Positions 10,040 to 21,758 of a DNA stretch of 41,633 bases are shown in pieces. Below the pieces are notes generated by a model. It ran no database searches. It was not told where the DNA came from and worked only from the letters and a program-made list of their open reading frames with translations. Every line of letters starts with the position of its first letter. Positions within the stretch are counted from its first letter, which is position 1. The DNA is from Photorhabdus sp. CRCIA-P01 (GTDB lineage: Bacteria; Pseudomonadota; Gammaproteobacteria; Enterobacterales; Enterobacteriaceae), in the NCBI RefSeq assembly GCF_003545805.1, contig NZ_NMQR01000037.1, positions 1 through 41,633 on the forward strand, read 5' to 3'. The position numbers were made by a program, and so were the translations under genes.

Positions 10040-10582
10040 TTACGGCAACAGGCTTTTAACGTCGATAGGTTTTGCTTCGTCGTCGGCTTCACCTTTTGAT
10101 TTGCCGTCAATCGCCATACCTGTCTTACGGTAAAAGTTATAATCAGGATATTTACCTGGCCCTGAAATCGTCAGGTCATCTTTTTCATACACCAGATCCT
10201 GGCGCTTAAACTCTCCCATTTCGAAATCCGGTGTTAACTGGATTGCGGTGGTCGGGCAAGCCTCTTCGCACAAGCCGCAGAAAATGCAGCGTGAGAAGTT
10301 AATGCGGAAAAACTCTGGATACCAGCGGCCATCTTTATGCTCGGCCTTTTGCAACGAGATACAACCGACCGGGCAAACTGCCGCACACAGGTTACAGGCA
10401 ACACAACGCTCTTCACCGTCCGGATCGCGCGTCAACACAATACGGCCACGGTAACGGGGTGGCAGATAAACCGGTTCCTCTGGATACATTTGGGTTTCGC
10501 GCTTATGAAAGGCATGCAAGCCAATCATCCAAATACTGCGTACCTGGGTGGCAAAACCAACCACTAACTCTTTCAATGTCAT
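10040..10582 (-). CDS. nuoI: NADH:quinone oxidoreductase subunit I (2x[4Fe-4S])
   Basis: Peripheral iron-sulfur subunit that passes electrons through clusters N6a and N6b towards the quinone-site cluster N2. It has 180 residues as in E. coli. Two complete ferredoxin motifs are present: C60, C63, C66, C70 ([11 protein letters not shown]) and C99, C102, C105, C109 ([11 protein letters not shown]). An N-terminal amphipathic stretch anchors it to the membrane arm. It lies 14 bp after nuoH and 12 bp before nuoJ. Confidence 0.98.
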   Translation of the reverse strand: MTLKELVVGFATQVRSIWMIGLHAFHKRETQMYPEEPVYLPPRYRGRIVLTRDPDGEERCVACNLCAAVCPVGCISLQKAEHKDGRWYPEFFRINFSRCIFCGLCEEACPTTAIQLTPDFEMGEFKRQDLVYEKDDLTISGPGKYPDYNFYRKTGMAIDGKSKGEADDEAKPIDVKSLLP

Positions 10583-10596
10583 GGTTCATTCCCCCC

Positions 10597-11574
10597 TTAT
10601 TGAGCGTTGTACAAAATCACTGCCGCAGTTGCCAGCAGGTTAAGTAAGGTCAGCGGCAGACAGATTTTCCAGCCAAACGCCATCACCTGGTCATAACGCG
10701 GACGCGGTAAAGAGGCACGTATCAGGATGAACATCACCATGAAGAATGCCGTTTTCAACGCAAACCAGACAAACGGCGGCAGGAACGGACCATGCCAACC
10801 ACCAAAGAACATTGTCACAATCAGGGCGGAAACCGTGACAATACCGATATATTCACCCACGAAGAACAGACCGAATTTCATACCGGAATATTCAATATGA
10901 TAACCATCAGCCAGCTCCTGTTCTGCTTCCGGCTGGTCAAATGGATGACGGTGACACACCGCCACACCCGCGATAGCAAAAGTCAAGAAGCCAAAGAACT
11001 GAGGAATGACATTCCACATATGCTCTTGTGCATTGACGATATCCACCATATTGAAGGAATCTGCCTGCGCAACAACGCCCATAAAAGAGAGACCAATAAA
11101 CACTTCGTAACTCAGTGTCTGCGCGGAAGCACGCATTGCCCCCAGTAACGAGTATTTGTTGTTACTTGACCATCCAGCAAACAGCACCGCATAGACAGCC
11201 AGACCCGCCATCATCATGAAGAACAAAATGCCGATGTCCAGATCAGCGGCCATCCAATTCGGCGTGATCGGCACAATGGCAAATGCCAACAACAGAGAAA
11301 CGAAACCAATCACCGGCGCCAAGGTAAAGATCATTCTGTCCGCAAAACGGGGGACCCAGTCCTCCTTGAAGAACATTTTGATCATGTCAGCGACGATCTG
11401 TAACGATCCGCCCCAACCTACGCGGTTAGGTCCATAACGGTTTTGAAACAGCCCTAGCAAACGACGTTCACCAAAGCTCATCAATGCCCCACAGACAACC
11501 ACCACTACCAAGATCACTACTGCCTTCAGAACAGCGATCAGCACATCAATAATTTCGGGGGTTAACCAACTCAT
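10597..11574 (-). CDS. nuoH: NADH:quinone oxidoreductase subunit H
   Basis: Membrane subunit that builds the quinone-binding chamber at the junction of the two arms of complex I. It has 325 residues, the same as E. coli, and about eight hydrophobic helices. Conserved cytoplasmic loops are seen: [15 protein letters not shown] near residue 41, and [20 protein letters not shown] with the family's charged cluster near 210-230. The start overlaps the nuoG stop by 4 bp. Confidence 0.98.
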   Translation of the reverse strand: MSWLTPEIIDVLIAVLKAVVILVVVVVCGALMSFGERRLLGLFQNRYGPNRVGWGGSLQIVADMIKMFFKEDWVPRFADRMIFTLAPVIGFVSLLLAFAIVPITPNWMAADLDIGILFFMMMAGLAVYAVLFAGWSSNNKYSLLGAMRASAQTLSYEVFIGLSFMGVVAQADSFNMVDIVNAQEHMWNVIPQFFGFLTFAIAGVAVCHRHPFDQPEAEQELADGYHIEYSGMKFGLFFVGEYIGIVTVSALIVTMFFGGWHGPFLPPFVWFALKTAFFMVMFILIRASLPRPRYDQVMAFGWKICLPLTLLNLLATAAVILYNAQ

Positions 11575-14306
11575 TGTGCAACCTCCCGCAGATTATTCAC
11601 GGAAACCCCTGCCAATACCGGAGGAATACCCGGCATTCCCATTGGCAAACCAATCTGCCCTTGAGCAAGATTTTCACTCAGACGAACTGCCAGACGCAGT
11701 TGCTGACCAAAACAATCAAACTCCAGAACAGAACCCGTTTTCACACCCAATTGATCCGCATCTTTGCTATTGAGCATCACATAAGGCTCCGACATGCGTT
11801 CCTGAATCACATCGGAACGCTGAGTTAACTCTTCACTACCAAACAGGTGATGGTAAGGAGCCACTGTCCATTGGTTATTTTGTGCAGTAAATGCTGTCGG
11901 AATTTGATCAAAATAGTTCAAACCCCCGTCAGTTGTTTCAATCAGACGCACACCAGGATCGCCAAAGCGCAGATGACCACCGACCTCCGCCTGGAATTTG
12001 TTCCAAGCCTGTGGTGAGTTCCAGCCCGGTGCCCATGCAAATGGCACCTGCTGGCGATAGGCATTAGGGCTATTGTTACCTTCCATTGAGAAAGCAAATG
12101 GCGAATCAACATCCTGCGGCTGACGTTGCTCATGTACGCTGAGATTCGCCAACATAGCAGTACGACCGCTGTAACGGTGCGGTGAACGTGCCAGTTTCTG
12201 ACCACGGATGCGGAATGTAGAATCAGGCGCTGCATCAACAATACCTTTGAGCTGTGGCATTGCTTCAACACAGGCATCAATTACATGGTCAAGTTGCGTC
12301 CAATCCAAATGGCGTTCAGAATAAGTTGTATGCAAGGAGTGCAACCAACGCCAACTCTCCAGCATCACCACCGATTTGTCGTAGAAAGAGGGTTCGAAAA
12401 CTTGGAAGTAACGCTGTGCACGCCCCTCCTGATTCACCAGCGTACCGTCACTTTCCGCAAAGCTCGAAGCTGGCAGAATCAAATGGGCTTTATCCATGAT
12501 GGCAGTGCGCTGATGGTCAATCACAACCAGGTTTTTCAGATTGTTCAGTGCATCGTCCACCTTATCTGCTGCGGCATGCCGATAGAGATCATTTTCCATC
12601 ACGATAACCGTATCAGATTTACCACTGCTTATCCGTTGCAGCGCAACATCCAGTGGCTGAGCCTCCATCATTCCCAATCCAATACTATTCGCATAGATCG
12701 CGACAAACGACAGACCGACATCCGAGCCTCGATCTTTCAGCGCCCAGGCAACATTGGCTGCCGCCTGAATAATCGCATCACTACCCACGTTACTGCCGCT
12801 GATAATCAGCGGTTTCTTCGCGCCGAGCAATGCTTGCGCAACCATATCCACTTTGGCTTTCAGTTCGTCAGGCAAATTCTCGACTGCCGGCGCCGTGTTA
12901 TCCAATGCATGAGCGACCGCGAAACCAAAACGAGCCTGATCATCAACCGGCGCACGATAATTCCACGCTGCGATATCATCCAGACGGGTATCATCCACGT
13001 TGGTCACAAACAGAGGATATTTGGCACGCTGACCAATATTCATCACCGCGGCAATCTGCCAATCAGCAACTTTCTGAGCAGCCGCCATTTCGCGGGCTTT
13101 GCCTTTCACAGCCTGACGAACGGACAGTGCCATCCGGGCACCGGTTTGCGTTAAATCTTCGCCTAAAATCAGTACCGCATCATAACTTTCAATTTCACGC
13201 AGCGACGGTGTATAAACACCACCCTGTTGCAGAATTTCCAGCATCATATCAAGCCGTTGTTGTTCAGCCGCCGCAATCCCACTATAGAAGTTTTCCGCAC
13301 CCACCAGTTCACGCAGGGCAAAGTTGCTTTCCAGACTGGCGCGGGGAGAACCGATACCGATGGCATTTTTGGACTGACGCAAAATATCCGCCCCACCCTG
13401 CATGGCCTGTTCAGCGTTAAGCGAGATCCAATGATCACCACGCAATTGCCGTGGTTGACGAGGGCGATCTTGACGGTTGACATAACCGTAACCGAAACGA
13501 CCACGGTCACACATAAAGTAGTGGTTTACCGTCCCGTTATAACGGTTCTCGATACGGCGTAATTCACCATAACGCTCCCCCGGACTGGTGTTACAACCAA
13601 TACTGCACTGCTGGCAGATGCTTGGCGCAAACTGCATGTCCCATTTACGGTTATAACGTTCAGAATGGGTTTTGTCCGTGAATACCCCGGTCGGGCAGAT
13701 TTCGACCAAATTACCGGAGAATTCACTTTCCAAAGTGCCGCTTTCAGTGCGACCGAAATAGATATTATCGTGAGCGCCATAGACACCAAAATCCGTGCCG
13801 TCAGCATAGTCGTTGTAGTAGCGCACACAACGATAACAGGCAATGCAGCGGTTCATTTCATGAGAAATAAATGGCCCCAATTCCTGATTGTTATGAGTCC
13901 GTTTAGTAAAACGATATTTACGGAATGTATGACCCGTCATCACAGTCATATCCTGCAAGTGGCAGTTGCCCCCTTCTTCACACACCGGGCAATCATGCGG
14001 GTGGTTAGTCATTAACCACTCAACCACACTCTCACGGAACTGTTTAGCCTCTTCATCATCAATAGAGATAAAGGTGCCATCCATTGCCGGAGTCATACAG
14101 GACATAATCAGACGACCACGCGTATCATCCGCATTTTGGTATTGCTTTACCGCACATTGGCGGCAAGCGCCAACGCTTCCCAGCGCTGGATGCCAGCAAA
14201 AATAAGGAATATCTAGCCCCAAAGAGAGGCAAGCTTGTAACAGGTTATCAGCCCCGTCTACATCATATTTTTTGCCGTCTACATGTATCGTAGCCATAGT
14301 CAGCAT
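11571..14306 (-). CDS. nuoG: NADH:quinone oxidoreductase subunit G (NADH dehydrogenase, multi Fe-S)
   Basis: Largest peripheral-arm subunit, carrying most of the iron-sulfur chain from the NADH site. The N-terminus has the [2Fe-2S] ferredoxin motif ([15 protein letters not shown], about residues 34-48), then [12 protein letters not shown], then CIACYRC with a later CP, for the [4Fe-4S] clusters. [14 protein letters not shown] near 228 is the extra N7 cluster motif found in bacteria such as E. coli. A long molybdopterin-oxidoreductase-like body follows. The frame is open further upstream, but only with a TTG. I place the start at the ATG at 14306 ([12 protein letters not shown]), which aligns with the E. 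coli N-terminus and gives 911 residues; the next ATG, three codons on, is also possible. It lies 66 bp after nuoF. Confidence 0.96.
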   Translation of the reverse strand: MLTMATIHVDGKKYDVDGADNLLQACLSLGLDIPYFCWHPALGSVGACRQCAVKQYQNADDTRGRLIMSCMTPAMDGTFISIDDEEAKQFRESVVEWLMTNHPHDCPVCEEGGNCHLQDMTVMTGHTFRKYRFTKRTHNNQELGPFISHEMNRCIACYRCVRYYNDYADGTDFGVYGAHDNIYFGRTESGTLESEFSGNLVEICPTGVFTDKTHSERYNRKWDMQFAPSICQQCSIGCNTSPGERYGELRRIENRYNGTVNHYFMCDRGRFGYGYVNRQDRPRQPRQLRGDHWISLNAEQAMQGGADILRQSKNAIGIGSPRASLESNFALRELVGAENFYSGIAAAEQQRLDMMLEILQQGGVYTPSLREIESYDAVLILGEDLTQTGARMALSVRQAVKGKAREMAAAQKVADWQIAAVMNIGQRAKYPLFVTNVDDTRLDDIAAWNYRAPVDDQARFGFAVAHALDNTAPAVENLPDELKAKVDMVAQALLGAKKPLIISGSNVGSDAIIQAAANVAWALKDRGSDVGLSFVAIYANSIGLGMMEAQPLDVALQRISSGKSDTVIVMENDLYRHAAADKVDDALNNLKNLVVIDHQRTAIMDKAHLILPASSFAESDGTLVNQEGRAQRYFQVFEPSFYDKSVVMLESWRWLHSLHTTYSERHLDWTQLDHVIDACVEAMPQLKGIVDAAPDSTFRIRGQKLARSPHRYSGRTAMLANLSVHEQRQPQDVDSPFAFSMEGNNSPNAYRQQVPFAWAPGWNSPQAWNKFQAEVGGHLRFGDPGVRLIETTDGGLNYFDQIPTAFTAQNNQWTVAPYHHLFGSEELTQRSDVIQERMSEPYVMLNSKDADQLGVKTGSVLEFDCFGQQLRLAVRLSENLAQGQIGLPMGMPGIPPVLAGVSVNNLREVAQ

Positions 14307-14372
14307 GCTTCCAAGTGACCTGCTTTTCAGCAAGTGTTAATCAAAAATTCTGCTAATTTCGTGAAGAACCCA

Positions 14373-15737
14373 TTACCAACGCTGCTTTAGCAGGTTTGGT
14401 TGGATACCCGCAATCAGGTGGGAATTCCCATAGTTTTTGGTCACAATTCCAGCTTCGAATTCATCACGGAAATATTTGATGGCACTCTGTAAGGGTTCCA
14501 CGGCCCCGGGTGCATGAGCACAGAATGTATTACCCGGCCCAAGGAAGCGACAGAGCTGTTCCAGCGTTTCGATATCCCCTGGCTGCCCTTCCCCACGTTC
14601 TAATGCCCGCAGAATTTTCACGCTCCACGGCAGTCCGTCACGGCATGGTGTACACCAGCCGCAGGATTCACGGGAAAAGAACTCTTCAAGGTTACGGGTC
14701 AGAGAAACCATGTTGATTTCGTGGTCAACAGCCATTGCCAATGCAGTGCCCAGACGGCTGCCCGCTTTAGCGATATTTTCGAAATCCATTGGCAGATCCA
14801 GATGGTCAGCGGTCAGGAAGTCTGTTCCTGCGCCACCCGGTTGCCACGCTTTGAATTTCAGGCCATCACGCATGCCACCAGCATAATCTTCAAGAATTTC
14901 ACGGGCAGTCACACCGAATGGCAGTTCCCACAACCCCGGATTTTTCACCCGACCGGAGAATCCCATCAGTTTGGTACCGGCATCTTTACTCTTGCCTGCA
15001 CTCAGGCCGATATACCACTCTTTACCAAATTCAAGAATTGAGGGAACGTTGCATAAGGTTTCAACGTTATTGACACAAGTGGGTTTGCCCCATGCACCGG
15101 AAGTGGCTGGAAATGGCGGTTTTGAGCGAGGGTTAGCCCGGCGGCCTTCCAGGGAATTAATCAGCGCGGTCTCTTCACCACAAATATAACGCCCTGCACC
15201 AGTATGCACAAACAGCTCAAAATCAAAGCCACTGCCCATAATGTTTTTACCCAGCAAACCTGCCGCTTTAGCTTCTTCAATGGCTTTACGCAGATGCACC
15301 GCCGCTTCCACATATTCACCACGCAGGAAGATATAGCCACGATAAGCTTTCAGGGCAAACGCACTGATCAGCATCCCTTCCACCAACAGGTGAGGAAGTT
15401 GCTCCATTAACAGGCGATCTTTGTAAGTACCCGGCTCCATTTCATCTGCGTTACACAGCAGATAACGGATATTCATGCTTTCATCTTTTGGCATCAGACT
15501 CCATTTCAGACCGGTGGAGAAACCGGCACCTCCACGGCCTTTCAACCCAGCGTCTTTTACCAGAGAAACCACTTCAACCGGAGCCATGCCTTTCAGCGCT
15601 TTTTCAGCACCGCGATAACCACTTTTGCTGCGGTACTCATCCAGCCATACCGGCTGTTTATCATCACGCAAGCGCCAGGTAAGAGGATGGGTTTCCTCAG
15701 TACGGATAATTTCTTTTATTCCTGAATGTGCTGTCAT
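14373..15737 (-). CDS. nuoF: NADH:quinone oxidoreductase subunit F (NADH/FMN-binding)
   Basis: Catalytic subunit where NADH is oxidised and electrons enter FMN. The nucleotide/FMN loop [10 protein letters not shown] is at residues 67-76, the NADH-site segment [14 protein letters not shown] near 107, and the N3 [4Fe-4S] motif SCGWCTPC near 356-363 with a fourth cysteine (TFCAHAPG) about 40 residues on. It has 454 residues against 445 in E. coli, with a slightly longer N-terminus. The ATG overlaps the nuoE stop by 4 bp. Confidence 0.98.
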   Translation of the reverse strand: MTAHSGIKEIIRTEETHPLTWRLRDDKQPVWLDEYRSKSGYRGAEKALKGMAPVEVVSLVKDAGLKGRGGAGFSTGLKWSLMPKDESMNIRYLLCNADEMEPGTYKDRLLMEQLPHLLVEGMLISAFALKAYRGYIFLRGEYVEAAVHLRKAIEEAKAAGLLGKNIMGSGFDFELFVHTGAGRYICGEETALINSLEGRRANPRSKPPFPATSGAWGKPTCVNNVETLCNVPSILEFGKEWYIGLSAGKSKDAGTKLMGFSGRVKNPGLWELPFGVTAREILEDYAGGMRDGLKFKAWQPGGAGTDFLTADHLDLPMDFENIAKAGSRLGTALAMAVDHEINMVSLTRNLEEFFSRESCGWCTPCRDGLPWSVKILRALERGEGQPGDIETLEQLCRFLGPGNTFCAHAPGAVEPLQSAIKYFRDEFEAGIVTKNYGNSHLIAGIQPNLLKQRW

Positions 15738-16282
15738 GGATACTGCTCCAGTAACTTCTCAATCTCTTCAGGTTTGACAGAACTGTGAGTATCGTCATCG
15801 ATCATCATGGTCGGACCTTTATCACAGTTACCCAGACAACAGGTTGGCAGCAGCGTAAAACGCCCGTCTTGTGTCGTCTGCCCCGGACAGATCTTCAAAT
15901 GCCTTTCAATAGCGGCCTGGACATCCTGATAACCGGTAATGTGGCAAACCACGCTGTCACAGTAACGGATAATATGGCGGCCCACAGGTTGACGGTAAAT
16001 CTGGCTGTAGAACGTTGCCACACCTTCCACATCACTGGCGGGAATACCAAGCACATCAGCAATCGCGTAAATGGCGCCATCCGGCACCCAACCACGATGC
16101 TTCTGCACAATTTTCAATGCTTCAATAGAAGCGGCACGCGGATCTTCGTAGTGGTGTTTTTCATGCTCAATCGCATCGTGCTCTTCGGTACTCAGTACAA
16201 AATCTGCTTTTGCCTGAGACTCTGTCACGTTAACCACATCAAGGCGCGCCTGTTGAGCATTCGCGTTAATTTCACTTTGCAT
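15734..16282 (-). CDS. nuoE: NADH:quinone oxidoreductase subunit E ([2Fe-2S])
   Basis: Thioredoxin-fold subunit that binds the off-pathway N1a [2Fe-2S] cluster next to the FMN. The four ligands are visible at C108, C113, C149 and C153 (CDSVVC and CCLGNC). The protein has 182 residues, about 16 more than E. coli because of a longer polar N-terminus before the conserved [18 protein letters not shown] block. A later in-frame start cannot be excluded. It is 2 bp from nuoCD and overlaps nuoF by 4 bp. Confidence 0.97.
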   Translation of the reverse strand: MQSEINANAQQARLDVVNVTESQAKADFVLSTEEHDAIEHEKHHYEDPRAASIEALKIVQKHRGWVPDGAIYAIADVLGIPASDVEGVATFYSQIYRQPVGRHIIRYCDSVVCHITGYQDVQAAIERHLKICPGQTTQDGRFTLLPTCCLGNCDKGPTMMIDDDTHSSVKPEEIEKLLEQYP

Positions 16283-16284
16283 AG

Positions 16285-18084
16285 TTAGCGATCCACATCA
16301 GACATAACAAAATCAATACTGCCCAGATACACGATAAGGTCAGAAACCAAGCTACCGCGGATCACCGAAGGAATTTGCTGCAAATGAGGAAAACTCGGTG
16401 TACGGACACGGGTACGATAACTCATGGTACTGCCGTCACTGGTCAGATAGTAACTGTTGATACCCTTGGTTGCTTCAATCATCTGGAAAGACTCATTTGC
16501 TGGCATTACCGGCCCCCATGACACTTGCAGGAAGTGGTTAATCATGGTTTCAATATGCTGCAAAGTGCGTTCTTTCGGTGGTGGCGTCGTCAGTGGGTGA
16601 TCGGCTTTGAATGGGCCTTCCGGCATATTTTTCAGACACTGTTTCAGGATCCGCATACTTTGGCGGACTTCTTCAACTTTCAGCATCACACGGTCATAAC
16701 AGTCGCCGTTATTACCAATCGGCACGTCGAATTCAAAATTTTCATAACCAGAGTATGGGCGCCATTTACGCACATCAAACGCAATACCCGTTGCCCGCAA
16801 ACCCGCTCCAGTGGTGCCCCATTCAAGGGCTTGTTTGGAATTATAGGCAGCAACGCCAATAGAACGGCCTTTCAGGATGCTGTTTTTCAGCGCCGCTTTC
16901 ACATAGGAATCAAGGCGTTTCGGCATCCAGTCCAGGAAATCATTCAGCAATTTATCCCAACCACGCGGCAGATCATGCGCCACACCGCCAATACGGAACC
17001 ATGCCGGGTGCATACGGAAACCAGTAATCGCTTCCACCAGATCATAAATTTTCTGGCGGTCGGTAAAGGCGAAGAACACCGGAGTCATCCCACCGACGTC
17101 CTGAATAAAGGTCGAAATGTACAGAAGATGGCTGTTAATGCGGAACAACTCCGACAACATGACACGAATGGTTTTTACCCGGCCGGGTACTTCAATTCCC
17201 GCCAGTTTCTCCACCGCCAGCACATAAGGCATTTCGTTAACACAGCCACCTAAGTATTCAATACGGTCGGTATAGGGAATATAACTGTGCCAAGATTGGC
17301 GCTCACCCATTTTTTCCGCACCGCGATGGTGATAGCCGACATCCGGTACACAATCGACAATCTCTTCGCCATCCAGTTGAAGAATAATACGGAATGCACC
17401 ATGAGAAGAGGGATGGTTAGGACCAAGGTTGAGGAACATAAAGTCCTCGTTATCGGTACCCCGTTTCATTCCCCACTCTTCCGGCTTGAAAGTCAACGCT
17501 TCCATTTCCAGATCTTCTTTCTGCCGGGTTAGCTCGAAAGGATCAAATTCTGTCGCACGAGCCGGATAGTCCTTACGCAGCGGATGCCCTTCCCAAGTCG
17601 GCGGCAACATAATGCGGCGCAGGTTCGGATGGCCGTTAAAGACAATCCCGAACATCTCCCATGTTTCGCGTTCATACCAGTTGGCATTTGGGAACAGAGG
17701 AGTTGCCGTCGGCAGATGCAAATCTTTCTCACTAAGCGCAACCTTCAACATAATGTCGCGGTTACGTTCAATAGAAAGCAAATGATAAAACACAGAAAAA
17801 TCCGCGTCAGGCAGCCCCTGGCGGTGAGTACGCTGGCGTTCATCCATGCCATGCAAATCAAATAGCATGACATAAGGCTTAGGCAGTTTTTTCAGAAAAG
17901 TGATTACTTCCAGTAATTGTTCACGCTTCACCCAGACCACCGGTATACCGGTGCGGGTTGGCTGAACAGTAAAGGCATCCGGGCCAAAGTGGTTACGCAG
18001 CTCACTCACAACCGGATCATCAAGATGGTCATGAGTTTTCCACGCAGGCCGGGCGCTTTCTTGCGCTATCTGATCTATCATCAT
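16285..18084 (-). CDS. nuoC: NADH:quinone oxidoreductase fused subunit C/D
   Basis: The C and D subunits are fused in one 599-residue chain, as in E. coli and other gammaproteobacteria (often named nuoC or nuoCD). Residues 1 to about 190 are the NuoC 30-kDa domain, ending in [21 protein letters not shown] and HPLRKDYPA. The rest is the NuoD 49-kDa domain, related to NiFe hydrogenase large subunits, with [15 protein letters not shown] and [11 protein letters not shown] near 220-260. These segments line the quinone site. A GGTGAAG site precedes a double ATG at 18084/18081. A 90-bp gap separates it from nuoB. Confidence 0.97.
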   Translation of the reverse strand: MMIDQIAQESARPAWKTHDHLDDPVVSELRNHFGPDAFTVQPTRTGIPVVWVKREQLLEVITFLKKLPKPYVMLFDLHGMDERQRTHRQGLPDADFSVFYHLLSIERNRDIMLKVALSEKDLHLPTATPLFPNANWYERETWEMFGIVFNGHPNLRRIMLPPTWEGHPLRKDYPARATEFDPFELTRQKEDLEMEALTFKPEEWGMKRGTDNEDFMFLNLGPNHPSSHGAFRIILQLDGEEIVDCVPDVGYHHRGAEKMGERQSWHSYIPYTDRIEYLGGCVNEMPYVLAVEKLAGIEVPGRVKTIRVMLSELFRINSHLLYISTFIQDVGGMTPVFFAFTDRQKIYDLVEAITGFRMHPAWFRIGGVAHDLPRGWDKLLNDFLDWMPKRLDSYVKAALKNSILKGRSIGVAAYNSKQALEWGTTGAGLRATGIAFDVRKWRPYSGYENFEFDVPIGNNGDCYDRVMLKVEEVRQSMRILKQCLKNMPEGPFKADHPLTTPPPKERTLQHIETMINHFLQVSWGPVMPANESFQMIEATKGINSYYLTSDGSTMSYRTRVRTPSFPHLQQIPSVIRGSLVSDLIVYLGSIDFVMSDVDR

Positions 18085-18174
18085 TCTTCACCACAACGCT
18101 TTGATCAGTGTTTGTTTTGATCAGGTATTGTTATCGCAACACATTGCTCTGGTTACGCTGTACGGCTAAAAGCC

Positions 18175-18849
18175 CTAAACTTCGTCTGGTGTACGCAGAT
18201 TTTTCACTGCGATACGTTCCCCGTGCTTACGTTCTCTTTCTGACTGCATATTGGCACGGTAAACCCCTTGATCGCCCACGACCCAAGACAACGGACGACG
18301 CTCTTTGCCAATCGACTCCTGCAACAACATCAGAGCCTGCATATAAGCTTCAGGGCGGGGAGGACAACCAGGGATATAAACATCAACGGGGATAAATTTA
18401 TCAACCCCCTGAACCACGGAGTAGATATCGTACATACCACCAGAGTTGGCGCAGGCTCCCATTGAGATAACCCATTTCGGCTCAAGCATCTGGTCATAAA
18501 GGCGCTGAATAACCGGAGCCATTTTGGTGAAACAGGTTCCAGCGACCACCATAAAATCCGCCTGACGGGGTGACGCACGCAAAACTTCAGCACCAAAACG
18601 GGCGACGTCATGAACGGCAGTAAATGATGTCGCCATTTCCACATAACAGCAGGAAAGACCGAAGTTATAAGGCCACAGGGAGTTTTTACGTCCCCAGTTC
18701 ACCAAATCATGCAGAGAGTGTTCCAGTTTGCCCATGTAAACACTACGGTGGACATGTTGCTCCAGTGGATCTGCGACAATTTCCTGTTTTTGCAGGGGAT
18801 AACGGTCATTCTCACCGTTCGGATCTATGCGGGTGAGCGTATAATCCAT
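18175..18849 (-). CDS. nuoB: NADH:quinone oxidoreductase subunit B (cluster N2)
   Basis: Subunit holding the terminal [4Fe-4S] cluster N2 that reduces quinone. The ligands are C67 and C68 (the unusual tandem cysteines in GLSCCYVEM), C133 (GACANSGG) and C162 (PGCPPRPEA). It has 224 residues (E. coli 220). It lies 17 bp after nuoA. Confidence 0.98.
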   Translation of the reverse strand: MDYTLTRIDPNGENDRYPLQKQEIVADPLEQHVHRSVYMGKLEHSLHDLVNWGRKNSLWPYNFGLSCCYVEMATSFTAVHDVARFGAEVLRASPRQADFMVVAGTCFTKMAPVIQRLYDQMLEPKWVISMGACANSGGMYDIYSVVQGVDKFIPVDVYIPGCPPRPEAYMQALMLLQESIGKERRPLSWVVGDQGVYRANMQSERERKHGERIAVKNLRTPDEV

Positions 18850-18866
18850 TTTTAAATGCCTCGCTA

Positions 18867-19316
18867 TTACTGCGGATGACTATTGTTAATGTTAATCACA
18901 ACACTTGGTTTACTTACCTGGCGGCTTGAGCGAGATGGCGTCCAATTCAGCGCCCCAATACGCACCAGATAAAACAAGCCCGCGAGTAACACCAAAATGA
19001 AAATGCTTGCTTCGATAAAGCCTAACCAGCCACTCTCTTTGATAGAGACTGACCATGCATATAAAAACAGGGCTTCAACATCGAAGATGACAAAGAACAT
19101 AGCGACCAGATAGAACTTGGCCGACATACGGAGACGAGCACTACCGACAGAATCAATACCGGATTCATAAGGGACATGTTTTGCACGGGCTTTCGCTCTT
19201 CCGCCCAAGAAAAATGCCCCTAACAGCATCAAAGCACACAGACCGAAAGCACCTAAAAGAAATACCGCGAATGCCCAGTGATGGGCAAAGAGTTCAGTGG
19301 ATGTTGACATACTCAT
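18867..19316 (-). CDS. nuoA: NADH:quinone oxidoreductase subunit A
   Basis: First gene of the 13-gene complex I operon. The 149-residue membrane protein has three hydrophobic helices and the conserved cytoplasmic loop [20 protein letters not shown] followed by [16 protein letters not shown], which contacts the quinone channel. The N-terminus [17 protein letters not shown] aligns with E. coli, fixing the start. The operon promoter is expected in the roughly 650 bases upstream. Confidence 0.98.
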   Translation of the reverse strand: MSMSTSTELFAHHWAFAVFLLGAFGLCALMLLGAFFLGGRAKARAKHVPYESGIDSVGSARLRMSAKFYLVAMFFVIFDVEALFLYAWSVSIKESGWLGFIEASIFILVLLAGLFYLVRIGALNWTPSRSSRQVSKPSVVININNSHPQ

Positions 19317-19832
19317 TGCTTACTCATCAAAAGTGGTGTCAAAAATGTCTGCTCTTTTGTCTGGCAGTGTTGCACCACATCGATTCAAGGGAAGGGGTAA
19401 CAACCAAATCTGAAACACTGCTAATCAATGATTGATGGAGTGAATCTTCTTGGTTTTTACTCCTCTCAACAATATTTTGTCTGTTATGACAAAATTAATC
19501 TAACATTTATTTACAAACAACAAACTTAGTCTTAACGGATCGTGCCGCCGCACTGCTAAAACGTGTCAGTCAACTGGCATGCGAACAGTGACGGAAACTA
19601 GTTTAACCGATAACTCGCTTTTACTACATCATTATCTCAGGAAAAACCTGCCTTTCCACTGCTACATAGGGAGTATTTCTTTGATCAAGTACACAATTTG
19701 ACAGAAAAAATTTTACTGCTGATGATAATTCATTCAAATCTGAAGAAATTATATTTTTATCCATTAGCGACGAGAAAAGTTCCCGTTCACTATAGAAATT
19801 CTTATTTCATCAATTCGGCAAATTATTACTTT

Positions 19833-19857
19833 GTTAACAATATAACAATTTGTTAAC
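19833..19857. promoter_or_regulatory. Interrupted palindrome in the nuo upstream region
   Basis: Perfect 8-bp arms GTTAACAA and TTGTTAAC are separated by 9 bases, about 520 bp before nuoA. Symmetry and AT-rich context suggest a dimeric regulator site. GTTAA-type half-sites resemble ArcA motifs, but the geometry (inverted, not direct) does not match that regulator well. Confidence 0.35.
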
Positions 19858-19962
19858 CAAATCAGGGGGTGTTAAGAAAAATGCCACCGTATATTTAATG
19901 ATTACGATAACAACAGAATAAGGTGAATTTAGTTGATGATTACTTATAAATATATTCGGGGA

Positions 19963-19999
19963 GCTAATACCTCCTTCCATCCATAATGGAGGTATTAGC
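19963..19999 (-). terminator. Hairpin downstream of lrhA
   Basis: Perfect 12-bp arms GCTAATACCTCC / GGAGGTATTAGC with a 13-base loop lie 21 bases after the lrhA stop on the minus strand. No T-run follows on the minus strand, so termination may be inefficient or need other factors. Confidence 0.6.
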
Positions 20000-20019
20000 A
20001 AAGAGAAGTGTTTCAGATA

Positions 20020-20949
20020 TTACTCATCAATAATATCGTCGTTATCAGGAAGTTCTTCAGAAACACCCGTTATCGTGTATGGCGTTTTCTTATTCTCTAT
20101 TGCACTAAAAACCGTTAGAACAGATTCATTCTGTTCATTACTATGCCTATACAGAGAGAACTGGGTTTCAGGTAAACGAGGAAGCCCTTCACTCTCCCCT
20201 AAAATACGCAGATCAGCATTTTGCATCTCCAGAGGACGGGCAGTAATACCAACTTCCGCGTTCACTGCCGTGCGAACTGCCGATAGAGAAGCCGCTTCAT
20301 AAGCAATCCGCCACGATACTCCCACTTCATCCAGCGTATCCAACGCCAACTGACGGAATGGGTTAGTTTCATCCATCACAACCAGTGGCACAGGTTCATT
20401 TGACTGTAGCTGGAAATCAGGAGCACAATGCCATAATACCGGTGTTGAGCGCAGAACAGTCCTTGGATGATGACTGATTTTCGCGGTTGTGAGCGCCAAA
20501 TCGATCTCATGGTTATCCAGCATACTTTCAATAAATTGAGTACGCTTTATACGGACGTCTATTGCCATCCGTGGATAAACCGAAGCGATGCGATTTAACA
20601 AAAAAGGGAGCAGTGTATCCACTGTATCATCGGATGCACCGATTCTTAGTTCACCTTCCGCATCGCTATAGGTTAATGATGCGCTGGCATCATCGTTAGC
20701 GCGCAGAATTTGTCTTGCATAACCAAGAAGTTGAAGACCATGCTCTGTAAGAAGCTTATTACGGCCGTGACGGGCAAACAACTCTCTGCCCACCAACTGC
20801 TCCAAACGTTGCATTTGCTGACTTACAGCCGATTGCGTTCTGCATACTGCTGCTGCTGCTGCTGCAAAAGTATTTAAATCAGCAACAGCAACAAAAGTTC
20901 TTAGCAGATCGAGATCGAGATTCATTATCGGACGATTTGCATTTATCAT
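20020..20949 (-). CDS. lrhA: LysR-family regulator LrhA/HexA
   Basis: LysR-type transcription factor, clearly the LrhA/HexA/PecT orthologue by near-identity of its N-terminus with E. coli LrhA (NLDLDLLRTFVAVADLNTF). In E. coli it represses flagellar and fimbrial genes. In Photorhabdus HexA represses symbiosis and secondary-metabolism genes and helps set the pathogenic versus mutualistic state. Residues 9-68 form the winged helix-turn-helix (TFAAAAAAVCRTQSAVSQQMQRLE); the rest is the effector-binding domain. It has 309 residues (E. coli 312). It lies upstream of nuo on the same strand and is divergent from alaA, the usual enterobacterial arrangement. Confidence 0.96.
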   Translation of the reverse strand: MINANRPIMNLDLDLLRTFVAVADLNTFAAAAAAVCRTQSAVSQQMQRLEQLVGRELFARHGRNKLLTEHGLQLLGYARQILRANDDASASLTYSDAEGELRIGASDDTVDTLLPFLLNRIASVYPRMAIDVRIKRTQFIESMLDNHEIDLALTTAKISHHPRTVLRSTPVLWHCAPDFQLQSNEPVPLVVMDETNPFRQLALDTLDEVGVSWRIAYEAASLSAVRTAVNAEVGITARPLEMQNADLRILGESEGLPRLPETQFSLYRHSNEQNESVLTVFSAIENKKTPYTITGVSEELPDNDDIIDE

Positions 20950-21758
20950 TGTTTATTCATCACTTTTTTTTGATTTTAATTACTAACTAACCTGGTGTTT
21001 TTACGTAAGCACTATCAAATTAAATTAACATCGCTTAGACAGTACTCTACTCTATTAAATAGGGCAAAGATTTACTGCTGTTTTTTTACCTATTGAACCC
21101 ATTGCGGGTTTTATTTTTCTCCTCTTCTTAGCAAAAGTTACTCGGATTCCTAAATAAATTGAGGACAATCCCTATTTACAACACCCTATATGTAATTTCT
21201 AGTTTGGTTATTTTGTTTTCTGACTCACGTCAAAGAATAACATAAGTTATATCAGAAAAACTAAATATAAAGTAAAAATCTACAATATCACTAATGTTTA
21301 ATAATCCTATTCAGATAAATTTACAACTAGTTTCCAGAAATGATCAAAAATATTGTTCGATCTTTCTAAAATATATAGTTCTGAATTGCCAATTCAAGCC
21401 AAATCTTATACATAAGAATAAATTATACAAACACAACAATTTTTATTGGCAAATTGAGCTATGCTCACTTTCTCCCCACAATGGCACGGCCAGACCACTA
21501 TCACGTTAAAAATTCGCCATTTTCACACTAGAAAACCACAACAATTCAGATTATAAATTTGACCTTATAGGTAAATTCAGACTTTAAATCCAACATAATT
21601 TACATAAAAAGATACTCAAATAACCGCTCTCCGACTAAAACAACCGTTTTAACTAAATATATCAATGCATCTTCAAAACATTCAGAGGGAGGAGTACATT
21701 AAACGCTACACGCTATATGCCAGGCGACTTTTTTTACCAAGATAAGGTAAGACTCTCT
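20950..21758. other. Divergent lrhA-alaA regulatory region
   Basis: About 800 AT-rich bases between two divergent genes, so both promoters must lie here. LysR regulators of this type commonly regulate themselves from such regions. A terminator-like hairpin on the plus strand is at 21096-21118. A strong AGGGAGGAG sequence at about 21684-21692 is followed by no ATG at proper spacing and may be chance or belong to an unrecognised leader. A 71-codon frame at 21294-21509 is AT-driven and not credible. Confidence 0.5.
21096..21118 (+). terminator. Terminator-like hairpin between lrhA and alaA
   Basis: AACCC / GGGTT stem (21096-21100 and 21106-21110) followed directly by TTATTTTT on the plus strand. 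The stem is short, but the T-tract placement is typical. It would end a plus-strand transcript that begins near or inside lrhA. Confidence 0.4.

Larger units (their letters stand above)
19317..20019. other. nuo upstream region / lrhA downstream region
   Basis: This 703-base gap has no supported gene. It should contain the nuo operon promoter and regulatory sites, and the end of the lrhA transcript. It is AT-rich, particularly 19450-19920. It contains the interrupted palindrome at 19833-19857 and the hairpin at 19963-19999, listed separately. The corresponding E. coli region is a long regulatory leader controlled by oxygen- and nitrate-responsive factors; whether the same holds here cannot be read from sequence alone. 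Confidence 0.6.

Noticed and set aside
12285-13154. 289-codon plus-strand open frame
   Set aside because: It lies wholly antisense to nuoG, which is certain by homology; its residue pattern (Arg/His/Gln-rich) is typical of a shadow frame.
16525-17253. 242-codon plus-strand open frame
   Set aside because: Antisense to nuoCD, with no recognisable domain and a His/Phe/Thr-rich composition.
20845-20868. GCT/GCA trinucleotide run in lrhA as a phase-variation tract
   Set aside because: It encodes the Ala run FAAAAAAVC that is equally present in E. coli LrhA, and changes of three bases would not shift the frame.
21684-21716. Alternative upstream starts for alaA after the AGGGAGGAG sequence
   Set aside because: No ATG or GTG lies at proper spacing, and homology places the start at 21759.
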